A stretch of 64,000 nt of DNA, from positions 16,056,687-16,120,686 of the forward strand of contig OZ026522.1 in assembly GCA_964019695.1 (NCBI GenBank). The letters are read 5' to 3'. A program made the position numbers and the translations under genes. Below the pieces are notes generated by a model. The model did not search any database, was not told the origin of the DNA, and saw only the letters and a program-made list of their open reading frames with translations. Shown piece after piece: positions 49,150 to 59,330 of the stretch (the stretch's first letter is position 1; every line of letters starts with the position of its first letter). The stretch comes from Loripinus fragilis. Its lineage: Eukaryota; Mollusca; Bivalvia; Lucinida; Lucinidae.

Positions 49150-49686
49150 TGCGGTTACATTTACGTCTTCAGGGCGACGGAAGACACCCTGTGCTCCCAG
49201 TTCATCAAACTTTTGTTGAAGCTCAATAAGTTAAACATCACGAGAATATTGAGGTACTCTACCCTTACGCTGTGGGGGTAAAACTGGGCCCATATTAACA
49301 GTTGCCTCAAATTTCCCAACAGCGCCATTATATCCTGTGATCTGAGGACTAAAAACGTCATCATATTCTCGTAAGAGGTTGCAAAACTCTACCTGACTAC
49401 TGTCTGGAAGTATATTATCCGGGTCAACTGAAACTGTGCTGGTATAGGGCTCAAGCTTGACTGGTTCAGAAGACGTTTGGGAATGAGGAATCGGGTTAGG
49501 AATGGGACAATCAGTAGTAGTTGTGTAACGAACCTGACAGAGGTGGTCATGTTTGTTGACCAGCTGTGGTTCTTCAGAGTCATTATAAATCCGAATTTTG
49601 TCACTGACAGCTACTGATATTTGGGGGCTGGGCCACGTTTGTGAAGCTTTAGCAAAGTCTGAACGTGGTTCAACAGTGAGGCTACT
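49150..49686 (-). pseudogene. pol: Linker between protease and RT, broken
   Basis: On the minus strand, short stretches continue the pol frame upstream of RT. Stops and the TIR element (from 49687) interrupt it. Frames of 67 and 71 codons here are in other phases and have no recognisable domain. Confidence 0.5.
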
Positions 49687-52541
49687 CCCCTGCGAAATTG
49701 TGTTCTACAAATTGGAGGTGTTCTAGAACTGTTCTAGAACATTTAGAACTGTTCTAGAACTGTTCTAAACAGGTAAATATGTTCGTTCTAGAACTCTTGT
49801 TCTACAACTGTTCTAGAACATTGTTATAGAACAAATCAAACACATTCTAGAACTGATTTCCATTCTATAAGTGTTCTTGAAATATTCTAGAACATTTTTA
49901 GAACAAATCAAGAACCAATAAGTTCTACAAATGTTCTAATAATATTCTAGAACATTTTTAGAACTTTTCAAGAACAAAATAAGTTGACAGAAACTTCTAA
50001 AAAATGATTCAAATTAAGTTCTAGAACATTTGTCTTACTTTTTAGAACTAGTTAATTCTACAAATATACTAATAAATTCTAGAACATTTTTGAAATTTCT
50101 CAAGAGCAGAAAGCATCAGGTAGCTCAGTGGTTGGGCAATGAGACGGTTCTTTTGAGTACCCAAAACATAAAACATGTTTTGGGTGAGAAATAAAGAAAA
50201 TAATTTTCCAATACGCTCTCTTATCTGGAGGCCTGGTCCTTTGGATGGGGACGTTAACTGGATGTCCCCTTTGCAGGGAAGGTCACCCCTTGTGCAGGTT
50301 AAAGAACCCTACTGTAATTTAGATATGGTTTAAATTACTTGTAGGCTTTCATCCTGCAACCTGGAGTGCACAAAGTACACTTGCCGATAATACTCGCAAG
50401 CGAGGGTCTAGCAGTATATAGAGAAAGAAAGAAAAAAAGGGCAAAATAAGTAAAAGAAAATTCAAATTAAGTTCTAGAACTTATTTAGTAATTTTATAGA
50501 ACCAGCAAGTTCTAGAAATGTTCTAAAAAGTTCTAGAACATTTTTAGAACATTTAAAGAGGAAACATGTCATAACCAGATGAATGATGGGAACAACATGG
50601 CTGCCAGAATTGGAGGGAAAATGTGGAGGCTCTTCAAAAACATTTGTTTGGGAATTTCTAGATGGCAAAAATGATAGTAGTATTGACTGAGACAGTGAAT
50701 AGACCTGAGAAATAGTTTCTCTAAGGTTTTTAATGCTGATTAATGGTGGGGTTGTTGTTTGTAAGTTTTTTTAGCATATGCAAGGCAATGTTTTGAAATG
50801 GGTGGGGTAATACAGGGTTGCATGTTACCACAATGAGAAGATGATCATGGCTTAATTACTATAAACAGAGGTTGAGCAGTTAACATCCAATAAGTTTTCC
50901 AAAAACTACAATGTTACAGTTCTGCAATGAATGTTATTTATTTTTCAATTCACTGATAATTCGGGAGAAATATTTTACTGAAATTTACTGAACCAGCAAG
51001 TTCTACAAAAGTTAAAAAATGTTCTAGAACATTTTTAGAACAGTTCTAGAACAAGCATGTCATTATCATAAATTTAACCAGATTGATCATGTTGGGAAAA
51101 ACATGGCTGCCAGAATTGGAGGGATTACGAAGGCTCCCCAAAAAGCACTTGTGGCAGTTTCTAGATGGCAAATTTGACAGTATTATATAGTCTGGGACAG
51201 TGAGTAGGCTTGAGACACAATTTCTTAAGTATTAATGTTAATTGTTGCTGTAGTTGCTGTTTTTCCAAGGTCAAATGCATGACAATGTTTTGAAATGGGT
51301 GGGGTAACAGGGTGGCAATAACTAACAACATTTAGGCCAACTTAAGGCCATAATAATAATTTTCCTCCAGTTGATGTTTATTTATTTATTGTGTCACCTG
51401 CATTTGGGGATTACTTATTGGGGTTTTTTAAACCAATGTCAACAGTTTTCCAGATATATAAAAGTAGCATTCGATGGAATCTTATTTCCAAACCCTATAT
51501 GGGACATTTTTGGGGAGGTGTTCTACAACTGTTTTAGAAAAGATCAGATTTTTTAGAACAGTTGCAGAACAAACCACTAGAACATTCCTGAAATTGTTCT
51601 TAAACTATTCTAAAATGCTCTAAAATAATTTAGGGGCATTAATAGAATGCTTTATATGACATTTTTGAAGAGTTGTTCTTCAGTCTTTCCAGAAAATTTC
51701 TAAAGGTTTGTTCTAGATCAGTTCTAGAAAAAGCCAATGTTTATTCTAGAACAGTTCTAGGACAAACCATTAGAACATTTCTGGAATTGTTCTGGAACCA
51801 TTCTAAAAATGTTCTAGAATGATTCAGAGACATTTTTAGAACGTTAAATGGAACATTTCTAAGGGTGTTCTACAATTGTTCCAGAAAATTTCTAAAGGTT
51901 TGTTCTAGATCAGTTCTAGAACAAACCAAGGTTAGTTCTAGAACAGTTCTTGAACAAACCATTAGAACATTTCTGGAACCATTCTACAGATGTTCTAGAA
52001 CTATTCAGAGACATTTATAGAATGTTAAATGGGACAATTTATGAGGGGTGTTCTACAACTGTTCCATAAAAATTCTAAAGATTTGTTCTGGAACTGTTCT
52101 AGAACAAACCAAGGTTAATTCTAGAACAGTTCTAGAACAAACCATTAGAACATTTCTGGAATAGTTCTGGAACCATTCTACAGATGTTCTAGAACTATTC
52201 CGAGACATTTATAGAACGTTAAATGGGACATTTTATGAGGGGTGTTCTACAATTGTTTCATAAACGTTCTAAAGATTTGTTCTGGAACTGTTCTAGAACA
52301 AAATTGATTTGTTCTAGAACTGTTCTAGGAAAAACTTTTAGAATTTTCTTGAACTTTTCTAGAACAATTTTTTTTACCTCAGCTAGAACAATTGTAGAAC
52401 AAAAAATTGTCCCATTTAATGTTCTACATCTGTCCCATAAACATTCTAGAACATATCTAGAACAGTTCTAGAACATAGTTCTAGAAAATTCTAGAATGAT
52501 TTTAGAACATTCTAGAACAGTTCTAGACCATTTCGCAGGGG
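49687..52541. mobile_element. 2.85-kb TIR element made of TTCTAGAA palindromes
   Basis: CCCCTGCGAAAT at the left and ATTTCGCAGGGG at the right are a perfect 12-bp TIR, and retrotransposon sequence resumes outside both. The interior holds about 30 TTCTAGAA motifs, mostly as GTTCTAGAACA. Part (about 51490-52540) is a tandem array of about 150-195 bp units with TTAAATGGGACA and GGTGTTCTACAA. A duplicated segment (50575-50720 and 51075-51240) shares AACATGGCTGCCAGAATTGG. A CT at both edges is the only possible target duplication. No coding sequence. Superfamily unassigned. Confidence 0.8.
50134..50440. repeat. Half hairpin plus SINE-like segment inside the TTCTAGAA element
   Basis: GAGACGGTTCTTTTGAGTAC is half of the recurring hairpin. 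CTTATCTGGAGGCCTG follows at about 50219, then GGATGGGGACGTTAACTGGA and GAAAGAAAGAAA, wording that recalls a SINE 3' part. The order suggests a composite insertion. Confidence 0.5.
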
Positions 52542-52689
52542 CTGTCAGGTGCTATATCTGAGGGTAAGCTTAACTCAATGAAACTCCCCGGCCAAATCAC
52601 AGTAGGTGAATACCCAGATCGTAGGACAAAAGCTTGAGTGCGACGGATATGATTCTGTGGAGTATCAGGTTTGGGGTTGCCATAATTAA

Positions 52690-52992
52690 CTACACAGTAC
52701 CTCCAATAGTAATTTGATGTTTAGCTGGGCGAATAGAAATGTCGTTTCTTGCCATGAAAGGTATTCCTGCAAGGACATCAACGTAAAGGTCATTAACAAC
52801 AAGTGCTTCAAGTTGGAGACTATGGTTGTCTCTTGACAAAGTTAAATGAGTCTCTCCAAGAATATCAAGCGGGGTTACACCATCGGCCTGTAAAGCACTT
52901 TGATCACTTTTCTTGATGTTAGCGCCTATGAGACTTGCTACCGAGTACTTGATCATGCCAACCTCCGCACCGCTATCAAGAGTTATCTGCAA
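52690..52992 (-). pseudogene. pol: Gypsy retropepsin (protease)
   Basis: A 100-codon frame starting MQITLDSGAEVGM; DSGA is the active-site motif of the aspartic protease that cuts Gag-Pol. DVLAGIPFM is the later hydrophobic-glycine motif of the fold. The frame is open here, but the following linker to RT is cut by the 2.85-kb insertion. Confidence 0.85.
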
Positions 52993-53056
52993 GGGGTTAG
53001 TTATGTTTATAGAACACTTTTAAATATGGGGATTGTTTTGTGCTGACACGTCTGTT

Positions 53057-54076
53057 TTAGCATAAGTTAACAGAAATGTTTTTTTCTTCGCTACCTTCAT
53101 CCTCACTACAAAGTTCAGTATGTTCACTAGTTTGGCGAATCTTACTATATAAAAACTGCCTATCAGAATCTGGAAGGAATTTGCATTTGCTTAGATAATG
53201 TCCGTATCTGCGTCCTGCCTCTTTACATAGGGGACATGATGGGCGTAACGATTTTGAAGATGGAATCATCGGAGTCTGAAGGCGAGTAGAGCGCTTAAAG
53301 GCTGTGCGTAGTACTTTAGACTCAACAGAAGCATGGATTTCATCTAGAAGGCTATCCAATGCTTGGGATATTTCTGGCTTTAGTGAAGCTAATGTCTGGG
53401 AGTGTAAGTCTGTACCATATCTCTGCTTTACTAAATTCGGTAAGTCACTGTGTATCAATCTAAGCCATGTTAACACGACAAAATTTTCGAGGGACAGAGT
53501 CATATCCTCATCAAAATCGAGAATTTCGCCATGATGCCTTATAGAACCACCTGCCTTTAGTAAATTGTCTTCAACAAAGCTATTGAGTCTTTGGAAAAGG
53601 TCTTCCGGTCGCTCACCAGGTTCAAAATGTATTGAATTGAAGTCCAAGAAGTGTGCACTTGTTGACTGAAAACCATAGTGAAGATGTATTGCCTGCCAAA
53701 TATTGTTAACTGAAGTGGAGTTTTTCACTATAGTGCTTCTTGACATGACTGGGCAATAGTTTGCCACTTGACCAAGCATTAGTTCCAGCAGATTTACTTT
53801 TTGGGCCGCTGTACGTCGCGAAGCTTCAGGAACTTTTTCAGCATCATCTGTGAAACCACGCATAGGATTAGCTGCAGTCTTTTTAGTCCATGTGTAGCCC
53901 TCGACAAGAAAGGGCGCGAAATTCTTGTCCAACGATAGTGTATACAACAGATTCTGTCTCCACGCCTCGAACGAGGTGATAGTTTCAGACTTTGTTAGGG
54001 ACCACTGCTTAGGGGCACGTATAGTTGCCATAGTTTCTTGAAAGATTCTATTCAATGCAATGCGACAATGTTCCAA
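53057..54076 (-). CDS. gag: Gag-like protein of the Gypsy-type element
   Basis: An uninterrupted 339-codon frame, the longest recognisable protein frame in the window. The Met at codon 16 (54031, MATIRAPKQW) is a likelier start than the first. Residues of about 20-230 look like a retrotransposon capsid region (TSFEAWRQNLLY and FQRLNSFVEDNLL are helix-rich). Near residue 275-295 is one zinc-knuckle-like CX2CX8HX4C motif (CPLCKEAGRRYGHYLSKC), which would bind element RNA. The ending is acidic (CSEDEGSEEKN). The primer-binding site lies about 120 bp upstream. It is intact although pol is broken. Confidence 0.85.
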   Translation of the reverse strand: MEHCRIALNRIFQETMATIRAPKQWSLTKSETITSFEAWRQNLLYTLSLDKNFAPFLVEGYTWTKKTAANPMRGFTDDAEKVPEASRRTAAQKVNLLELMLGQVANYCPVMSRSTIVKNSTSVNNIWQAIHLHYGFQSTSAHFLDFNSIHFEPGERPEDLFQRLNSFVEDNLLKAGGSIRHHGEILDFDEDMTLSLENFVVLTWLRLIHSDLPNLVKQRYGTDLHSQTLASLKPEISQALDSLLDEIHASVESKVLRTAFKRSTRLQTPMIPSSKSLRPSCPLCKEAGRRYGHYLSKCKFLPDSDRQFLYSKIRQTSEHTELCSEDEGSEEKNISVNLC

Positions 54077-54192
54077 TCACCGTTCAACCAGTTAATGAGA
54101 AAACTGTGTCATTTACACGAGAAAGTCACGCTGTACCGTTTGTTTGTTTATTGAAGCCTTCAGAATCGGTTTGTTGATTCCTGGACAGAGTT

Positions 54193-54210
54193 CGTAATCC
54201 CCTGCCACCA
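54193..54210 (-). promoter_or_regulatory. Primer-binding site of the Gypsy-type element
   Basis: On the minus strand TGGTGGCAGGGGATTACG follows the 5' LTR directly. TGG matches the CCA end of a tRNA. I cannot name the tRNA. It shares TGGTGGCAG with the site in the miniature LTR element at 57834. Confidence 0.7.
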
Positions 54211-54404
54211 CGCTAGTAAACAGAAACAGCAATAAATGACGAACTATTTGGATATATGTATTTATTGTCGGAGAAACGCTTCGCAGGTCCAACCAAATTG
54301 AGAACAAGAACAAGAGGGAGACAACTCCCGAGAATACAGTTATATCTGCAACTGCAGAAGTGAAAACATATAACACGAGCAACATAACCGCATGGCACAG
54401 TCCA
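54211..54404 (-). repeat. 5' LTR
   Basis: Partner of the LTR at 45972-46166, about 97% identical over the aligned part. It starts near TGGACTGTGCCATGCGG and ends GTTTACTAGCG just before the primer-binding site. I cannot point to a TATA box with confidence. Confidence 0.88.
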
Positions 54405-54413
54405 CGGACATTT

Positions 54414-54503
54414 TGTCTGTATGGACCTGGGCAACTGCCAAGCAGTGTTGAACCCACTTGTCTGTATGGACCTGGGCCACCGCCAAGCAGTGCTGAACAC
54501 ACT
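54414..54503 (-). repeat. 45-bp tandem duplication
   Basis: TGTCTGTATGGACCTGGGC... is repeated once with a 45-bp period, next to the 5' LTR. As 45 is a multiple of three, the repeat is also seen in a minus-strand frame (FNTAWQLPRSIQT-like, about 54410-54581). The function and source are unknown. Confidence 0.75.
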
Positions 54504-54599
54504 AGTCCAGCTTTCGTTGGAGCTGTCACAAGCCACTGGCAATATTTCCATTAGCTCCCTCTGTCTGGTTAATTCTGCCATGATCCACCCACTTCAGGG

Positions 54600-55552
54600 C
54601 GAAAGCGGATACATTAGTTCAGCACCCAAACGACCATTAATAAATTTTCTACTCTATTGCATGTCAGTATTTTGTCAATGGACACAAAATTGACAAAGGT
54701 CACAAAGATCTCTTTTCAGCTATTTTTGTCACCGGCAGAAATCAACCTAAAAAAATGATGATAAAACTTTAACTTGTAACATTTCATCTTTGCATACCTG
54801 GAATAGCTTCGTATAATCTTGGGTATGTTCAGAATCAATTTTATTTGGCTGTGGTTCTTTGAAATAGCGCTAAAACGAAGCTTCATCAACATAACTTTGT
54901 ATTTCCATTCAGTGCCCAGTCCTTTTAAACTGGGTCCGAGGGCAGAAGTAGGTGACGCCAAAATGACAGATTTCAACTTTACCTCCTTAATGTTGCCTAT
55001 TATTTTCAAGGTAGAGTGTCAGATCTGAATAGAGATTTATCTGCAGTCCAATGCAAAAAAGATGCATTAGTAAGGTAAACATATTTAATTTGTCATGCTT
55101 CACTTTTCATTTTATGAGCTTAATTAGGGGCACAGATTGGTCAGTCTGGGTATGTTAACACCCCATTGCAATGTCACCTCTTTTCCTCCGTCTTAAGACA
55201 TTGTCAGGTACCTCAAGTGGCTCCCTAAACTAAATTAGACAATATAGGGTAAAAACATCGAACTTCGGACGCTTATTCGCTGTGTCACTACTTCAGCACG
55301 GTATGTGCTTTGCTCCAGACATATCACCAGGTTAAATCTGGCTGGTAGCTACCAGACCATCTTCACCAGCGAAGGTTTCGTCGTATCTACCTTTCGACAA
55401 ACCCTTCGCCTCACGACCCTCAAAATTTATTATTAGCGCAGACTAATCGACCAATGAAAACGCCAGGAAGGATTTTTTCGATAATCCCTTCCTGCCAATC
55501 AGATTAAATGTAGCAGTTTATCGGCATCTAATGTGCCCCGCCTGCTAAGTTT
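54600..55552. other. No gene recognised
   Basis: Mixed sequence. Around 55150-55480 the base composition is less AT-rich and could be an old exon or promoter, but I see no domain, splice pair or TATA box I would defend. Confidence 0.5.
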
Positions 55553-55752
55553 CCATAAGTCCAGATAAGCAAAGATTTTGGTCGTAAAATTATTTATTTT
55601 TCTTCTATAATTAAGTTCAAAATTATGTTATGGGTGCTCAAAATAACCATCTTAATGTGAAAGTTCTTTTGAGCACATTAAACGTACATTTTAGTTGTTA
55701 AATAAGAAAACGGAATGTAAATTAATCACACCGTTTTATCTGGAGGCCTGGT
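55553..55752. mobile_element. Hairpin MITE
   Basis: AAGTCCAGATAAGCAAAG at the left and TTTTATCTGGAGGCCTGG at the right act as diverged TIRs around a copy of the recurring hairpin (about 55625-55700, GGGTGCTCAAAATAACC and GTTCTTTTGAGCAC). This copy suggests the hairpin is the core of a MITE with C-family-like ends. Confidence 0.55.
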
Positions 55753-56103
55753 GTTTATCGATTTTTTGCACCGCTTTGTGATTGATCATATTAATTGTTA
55801 CTATTTTCGGCTTATGACATATTCAATCGGAGAAAATCAAAGCTGTGAGGCCAAGGGTTAGATAAGACAATCGCAACCCTTGGTAGGACAAGATGCTACC
55901 AGACATGCTCGATTGACTTACTAAAGCTGTAATTTCATTGGTTAACGCATTTAAATGTGTTTGATTAGCACTTAAAGTGACACAGGGTCGAACATGAAAA
56001 TTCGGACGGCTATCGAGAAATTCGGACAGTTATTTCCTTTTACAAAATAAAGCTCTTTAAATGTTTTTATTCTAGTCAAAAACAGTTTAACATGTTTCAT
56101 TTA

Positions 56104-57013
56104 CAGGGGTTTTTTTGGCCCGTTTTGACGACCGATATTCGGTCGTGTTCCCAATGCCAAAAAGTATGTTTTTTTCCCAATTTGAATAAGAAAATTCCCA
56201 ATTCAAGGAACAAAAAAAAAACGGGAGAAAAAATAACAAAATATCGCCATTTTACGATGTTTATGTTTGTGGTTGAAAGAGCGGGTCTGAACAGTCCGAA
56301 TGATACAAAGGAAATAACCAAATATTGCAAACTCCCAAACGGTAACGTCCCTTAGCGGCAATTCAGCAGAAGGTGCCGGGGAGTTTGTAATAAACACACA
56401 TGGTTTATTTTACTGGTACCCTACTCTGGCGTATAAATTTAGATTAAACGGGGCACCTTTCTCATAACAAAAAAAGAAAAAGCTTGTAACATATTTTCGC
56501 GATGTCGCACAATACGAAATATTACAGAAAGAAACAAAAAAAAACGGAGTCAAGTAAAAAAATAGATGTGCTTTTTCGTCAGCAAGCATTAGCATCGGAG
56601 AATTCTGCAAATATCACCCCCAAACAGACCGAAAAAGTAGAAGCATCTGCCGAAATTGCCGAATCGTCTGCTTCCACAAAAAATTGTCCGTCGACATCCG
56701 CTGGTGTACCTTCTCAGTGTGATGACACTCATTCAAATCATGACAGCAGCGATGACAATCAATCGTCTGATGGGTCCCATCTTAATAAGAGGGTTCTTTT
56801 GACCACCCACAACATATGGTAAATCAGATTGTAAATCAGATTTCAGAATTTGCTTATGAGTCAGTGAAGAGTAAGAAGTTGAATAAACGAAATACTTGAT
56901 ATTTTTGTTTTTATTATAGGGTGTGTTTTTTTCCCAATTTTGTATAAAACGACGCGAAAATTCCCAATTCTAGGGGTCGGGTCATGTTCCCAAAATGCTG
57001 AGAAAAAACCCTG
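56104..57013 (+). mobile_element. hAT-like deletion derivative, 5-bp target duplication
   Basis: Starts CAGGGGTTTTTTTGGCC, ends CTGAGAAAAAACCCTG, with ATTTA on both sides (56099-56103 and 57014-57018). Both subterminal regions repeat TTCCCAATT phrases (56166-56210 and 56930-56975). The 910 bp is too short for an autonomous element. Confidence 0.78.
56502..56822 (+). pseudogene. Possible N-terminus of a hAT-like transposase
   Basis: A 106-codon frame inside the CAGGG-ended element. It has a lysine-rich start (MSHNTKYYRKKQKK), then KKIDVLFRQQ, then a long Ser/Thr/Asp/Glu-rich low-order stretch; the last 15 or so residues come from a half hairpin repeat. A basic start followed by a disordered linker is common at hAT-transposase N-termini, but no BED finger or catalytic block is present. 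The assignment rests mostly on position. Confidence 0.4.
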
Positions 57014-57537
57014 ATTTATCATATAAGTAAACTACCGAGGTCTTTTAAGATATTGATTTCATTTGCTTCTAAAATCAAGTGCTGAAATGTCAACCAGCAT
57101 GCAAAGCTACAGAATCTTTTCAATCCGCAGTCAACTCTTGCTCAATTTTTTGGGTCCATTGTGATGCATTCAAGTCTTTAAATCGCTATACCAACAAGAA
57201 TCTAAAATAATCTTATCTAAAACGTAAACAGATGCAATGCATTTTATTTACAAACAGCTGGAAAGGAAAGAAAACTATATGAAAGGGTCAAAAAGCATCG
57301 TCTAAACGTCGTGTTCAATGGCGTGTCCGAAATTAAATTTCCTGAAGGAAATACGGACACCCATTATTTTATCTTCATTTCCTTTCAAAGCTGTGTGAAT
57401 ATGCAAAAAAATCTTTCATTTCATAATTATAACTATCGAAGATACTAGGGAGCAGAAATAATTCATTGTGCATCAATATTCAACTATAAAAGATGGAATT
57501 AAAAATATTTGTGACAAGCATCAAAACCATGTGCTCC
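57014..57537. other. No gene recognised
   Basis: AT-rich. A short inverted repeat around GTGTCCGAAATT.AAATTTCC and GGAAATACGGACAC (57325-57362) is the only structure seen. Confidence 0.5.
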
Positions 57538-57661
57538 CTAAACTGTACGGAGCTGGAGGTCACCAGACTGGAATGGATATCTAATTGGTCGATTATAATG
57601 TGACGTGTTCCATTTGAATTGTTGGGAAGTGGGTACGACTATATTTTGTCCGTACAGTTTA
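57538..57661. mobile_element. Short MITE-like segment
   Basis: AAACTGTACGGA at the left and TCCGTACAGTTT at the right are perfect 12-bp inverted repeats 124 bp apart. No duplication is seen. Confidence 0.45.
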
Positions 57662-57740
57662 CCTGAAATAAGACTTTATCAATTGGTTGGGAGTGTAGTG
57701 CCAGTGCCATTCCTAACAGCCTAGCTGTTGGGTTAACTCT

Positions 57741-57807
57741 TAAGCGACATGGTTAGAGTGGTCGACTGTCACGCAGGAGTTCTGGGTTCGAATCCTGGCG
57801 GACCCAA
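57741..57807 (+). ncRNA. tRNA-like segment in the 5' LTR of the TRIM
   Basis: The A box TGGTTAGAGTGG (57750-57761) and a perfect B box GGTTCGAATCC (57785-57795) stand 35 bases apart, as in tRNA genes. CTGTCAC (57766-57772) equals the anticodon loop of tRNA-Asp(GTC). The T-arm can pair, but the anticodon stem is poor, so this is not a working tRNA. A second copy lies at 57989-58055. Confidence 0.7.
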
Positions 57808-57988
57808 AGATTTTCCCATTGGAATTACTTCACTGGTGGCAGCGGTAATTCGGTAGCGCCTGAGATGGCCTCTGGGAGCGGTAGCGGGATCCCCTAGGTT
57901 GTGGTTGATGCCAGGCTCTCAGGAAATAAAAGGGGGAAGAGTGTAGTGACAGTGCCATTCCTAACAGCCTCGCTGTTGGGTTAACTCT

Positions 57989-58055
57989 TTAGCGACATGG
58001 TTAGAGTGGTCGACTGTCACGCAGGAGTTCTGGGTTCGAATCCTGGCAGACCCAA
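57989..58055 (+). ncRNA. tRNA-like segment in the 3' LTR of the TRIM
   Basis: The same as the 5' LTR copy, with A box 57998-58009 and B box 58033-58043. Both boxes are unchanged between LTRs; the four LTR differences fall outside them. Confidence 0.7.
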
Positions 58056-58084
58056 AGATTTTCCCATTGGAATTACTTCAGGAG

Positions 58085-58576
58085 TCTAGAGCAGTACATT
58101 ATGTCAGGGGAGGTAGAAAAGTGTCCGATTTTACATGTCCGTCCGAAATTCGATGTTTTTACCCTAGCTGTAAAACAGCGGTCCCATGCATGTTTTGCTT
58201 TGTGGAGGCTGGACCAGTTTTGAAATTTAGTAAAATTGAGGACTTACTTTCCGATGTCATCACCAATTTCGTATGTGCTCTCGAAAGGATCCTTTCGTAT
58301 TTCCATAGCTGTCGAAAAATCCGCCACTCATAGTTTGCCTATAACATCTTCCTCACGTGTAGGCATTTTTAAACATAAACAGCGCGCACGAAAATGCAAA
58401 ACTGTGTTGAAACTGATCACTTCCTATTTTTAGTAAGGATAACGAAAAAATCCGAGTAATCCGGTTTTCGATTTCCGGATTTCTCCGGGATAACCCGGGA
58501 TGCAAAAAGAATAGAACGGAATAGAAAAGCCCCAGTCCGTCCATTCAGCGATCCCTCCATTGATCCATCGATCGAT
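58085..58576. other. No gene recognised
   Basis: An 88-codon frame at 58067-58333 begins inside the TRIM and has no recognisable domain. A palindromic patch of CCGG/CCCGGG words lies at 58455-58500. Confidence 0.5.
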
Positions 58577-59258
58577 CGGCACACCCACCCACCCACCCAT
58601 CCACCCACCCACCCACCCACCCACCCATCCATCCATCCATCCATCCATCCATCCATCCATCCATACATCCATCCATCCATCCATCCATCCATCCATCCAT
58701 CCATCCATCCATCCATCCACCCACCCATCCATCCATTCATCCAACCACCCATACACCCACCCACCCAAGCACCCACCCACACACCCACCCACCCACCCAC
58801 CCATCTATCCATTCATCAATCCATCCATCCATCCATCCATCCACCCACCCACCCACCCACCCACCCACCCATTCATCCATCCATCCACCCACCCATACAT
58901 CCTCACAAGCACCCACCAACACACACCCACCAACCCATATATCCATTCATCCATCCATCCATCCATCCATCTATCCACCCACCCACCCACCCACCCACCC
59001 ACCCACCCACCCACCCACCCACCCACCCACCCACCCACCCACTCATTCATCCAACCATCCACCCACTCATACATCCACCCAAGCACCCATCCACACACCC
59101 ACCCACCCACCCACCCATCTATCCATCCATCCATCCATCCCTCCCTCCCCATCCCTCCCTCCCTCCCTCCCTCCCTCCCTCCCTCCCTCCCTCCCTCCCT
59201 CCATCCATCCATCCATCCATCCATCCATCCATCCATCCATCCATCCATCCATCCATCC

Positions 59259-59330
<72 letters not shown>

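Larger units (their letters stand above)
45972..54404 (-). mobile_element. Gypsy-type LTR retrotransposon, degenerate
   Basis: On the minus strand the order is 5' LTR (54404-54211), primer-binding site, gag, protease, RT, RNase H, integrase, polypurine tract and 3' LTR (46166-45972). Order and motifs are those of Ty3/Gypsy-type elements; the clade is not resolved. A 2.85-kb TIR element (49687-52541) is inserted between protease and RT. No target duplication is seen around the LTRs. Stops and frameshifts in pol mean it cannot encode a working polyprotein. Confidence 0.9.
57694..58080 (+). mobile_element. Miniature LTR retrotransposon (TRIM) with tRNA-like LTRs
   Basis: Two direct 139-bp repeats (57694-57832 and 57942-58080), each TGTAGTG...ACTTCA, differ at four positions. 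One base after the first comes TGGTGGCAGCGGTAATTCGG, a primer-binding site. Directly before the second comes AAAAGGGGGAAGAG, a polypurine tract. GGAG flanks the whole (57690-57693 and 58081-58084), the short duplication expected of an LTR integrase. At 387 bp with no coding sequence it fits a TRIM mobilised by a larger Gypsy-type element. Each LTR carries a tRNA-like segment with Pol III A and B boxes. Confidence 0.9.

Noticed and set aside
54113..54581. Minus-strand frames of 122-138 codons across the 5' LTR
   Set aside because: They run through the LTR in two phases and match frames through the 3' LTR, so they reflect LTR sequence rather than a protein.
57741..58055. Two tRNA-Asp genes
   Set aside because: The boxes and loop are tRNA-like but the anticodon stem does not pair and no acceptor stem fits at normal spacing. 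Both lie in LTRs of a TRIM.
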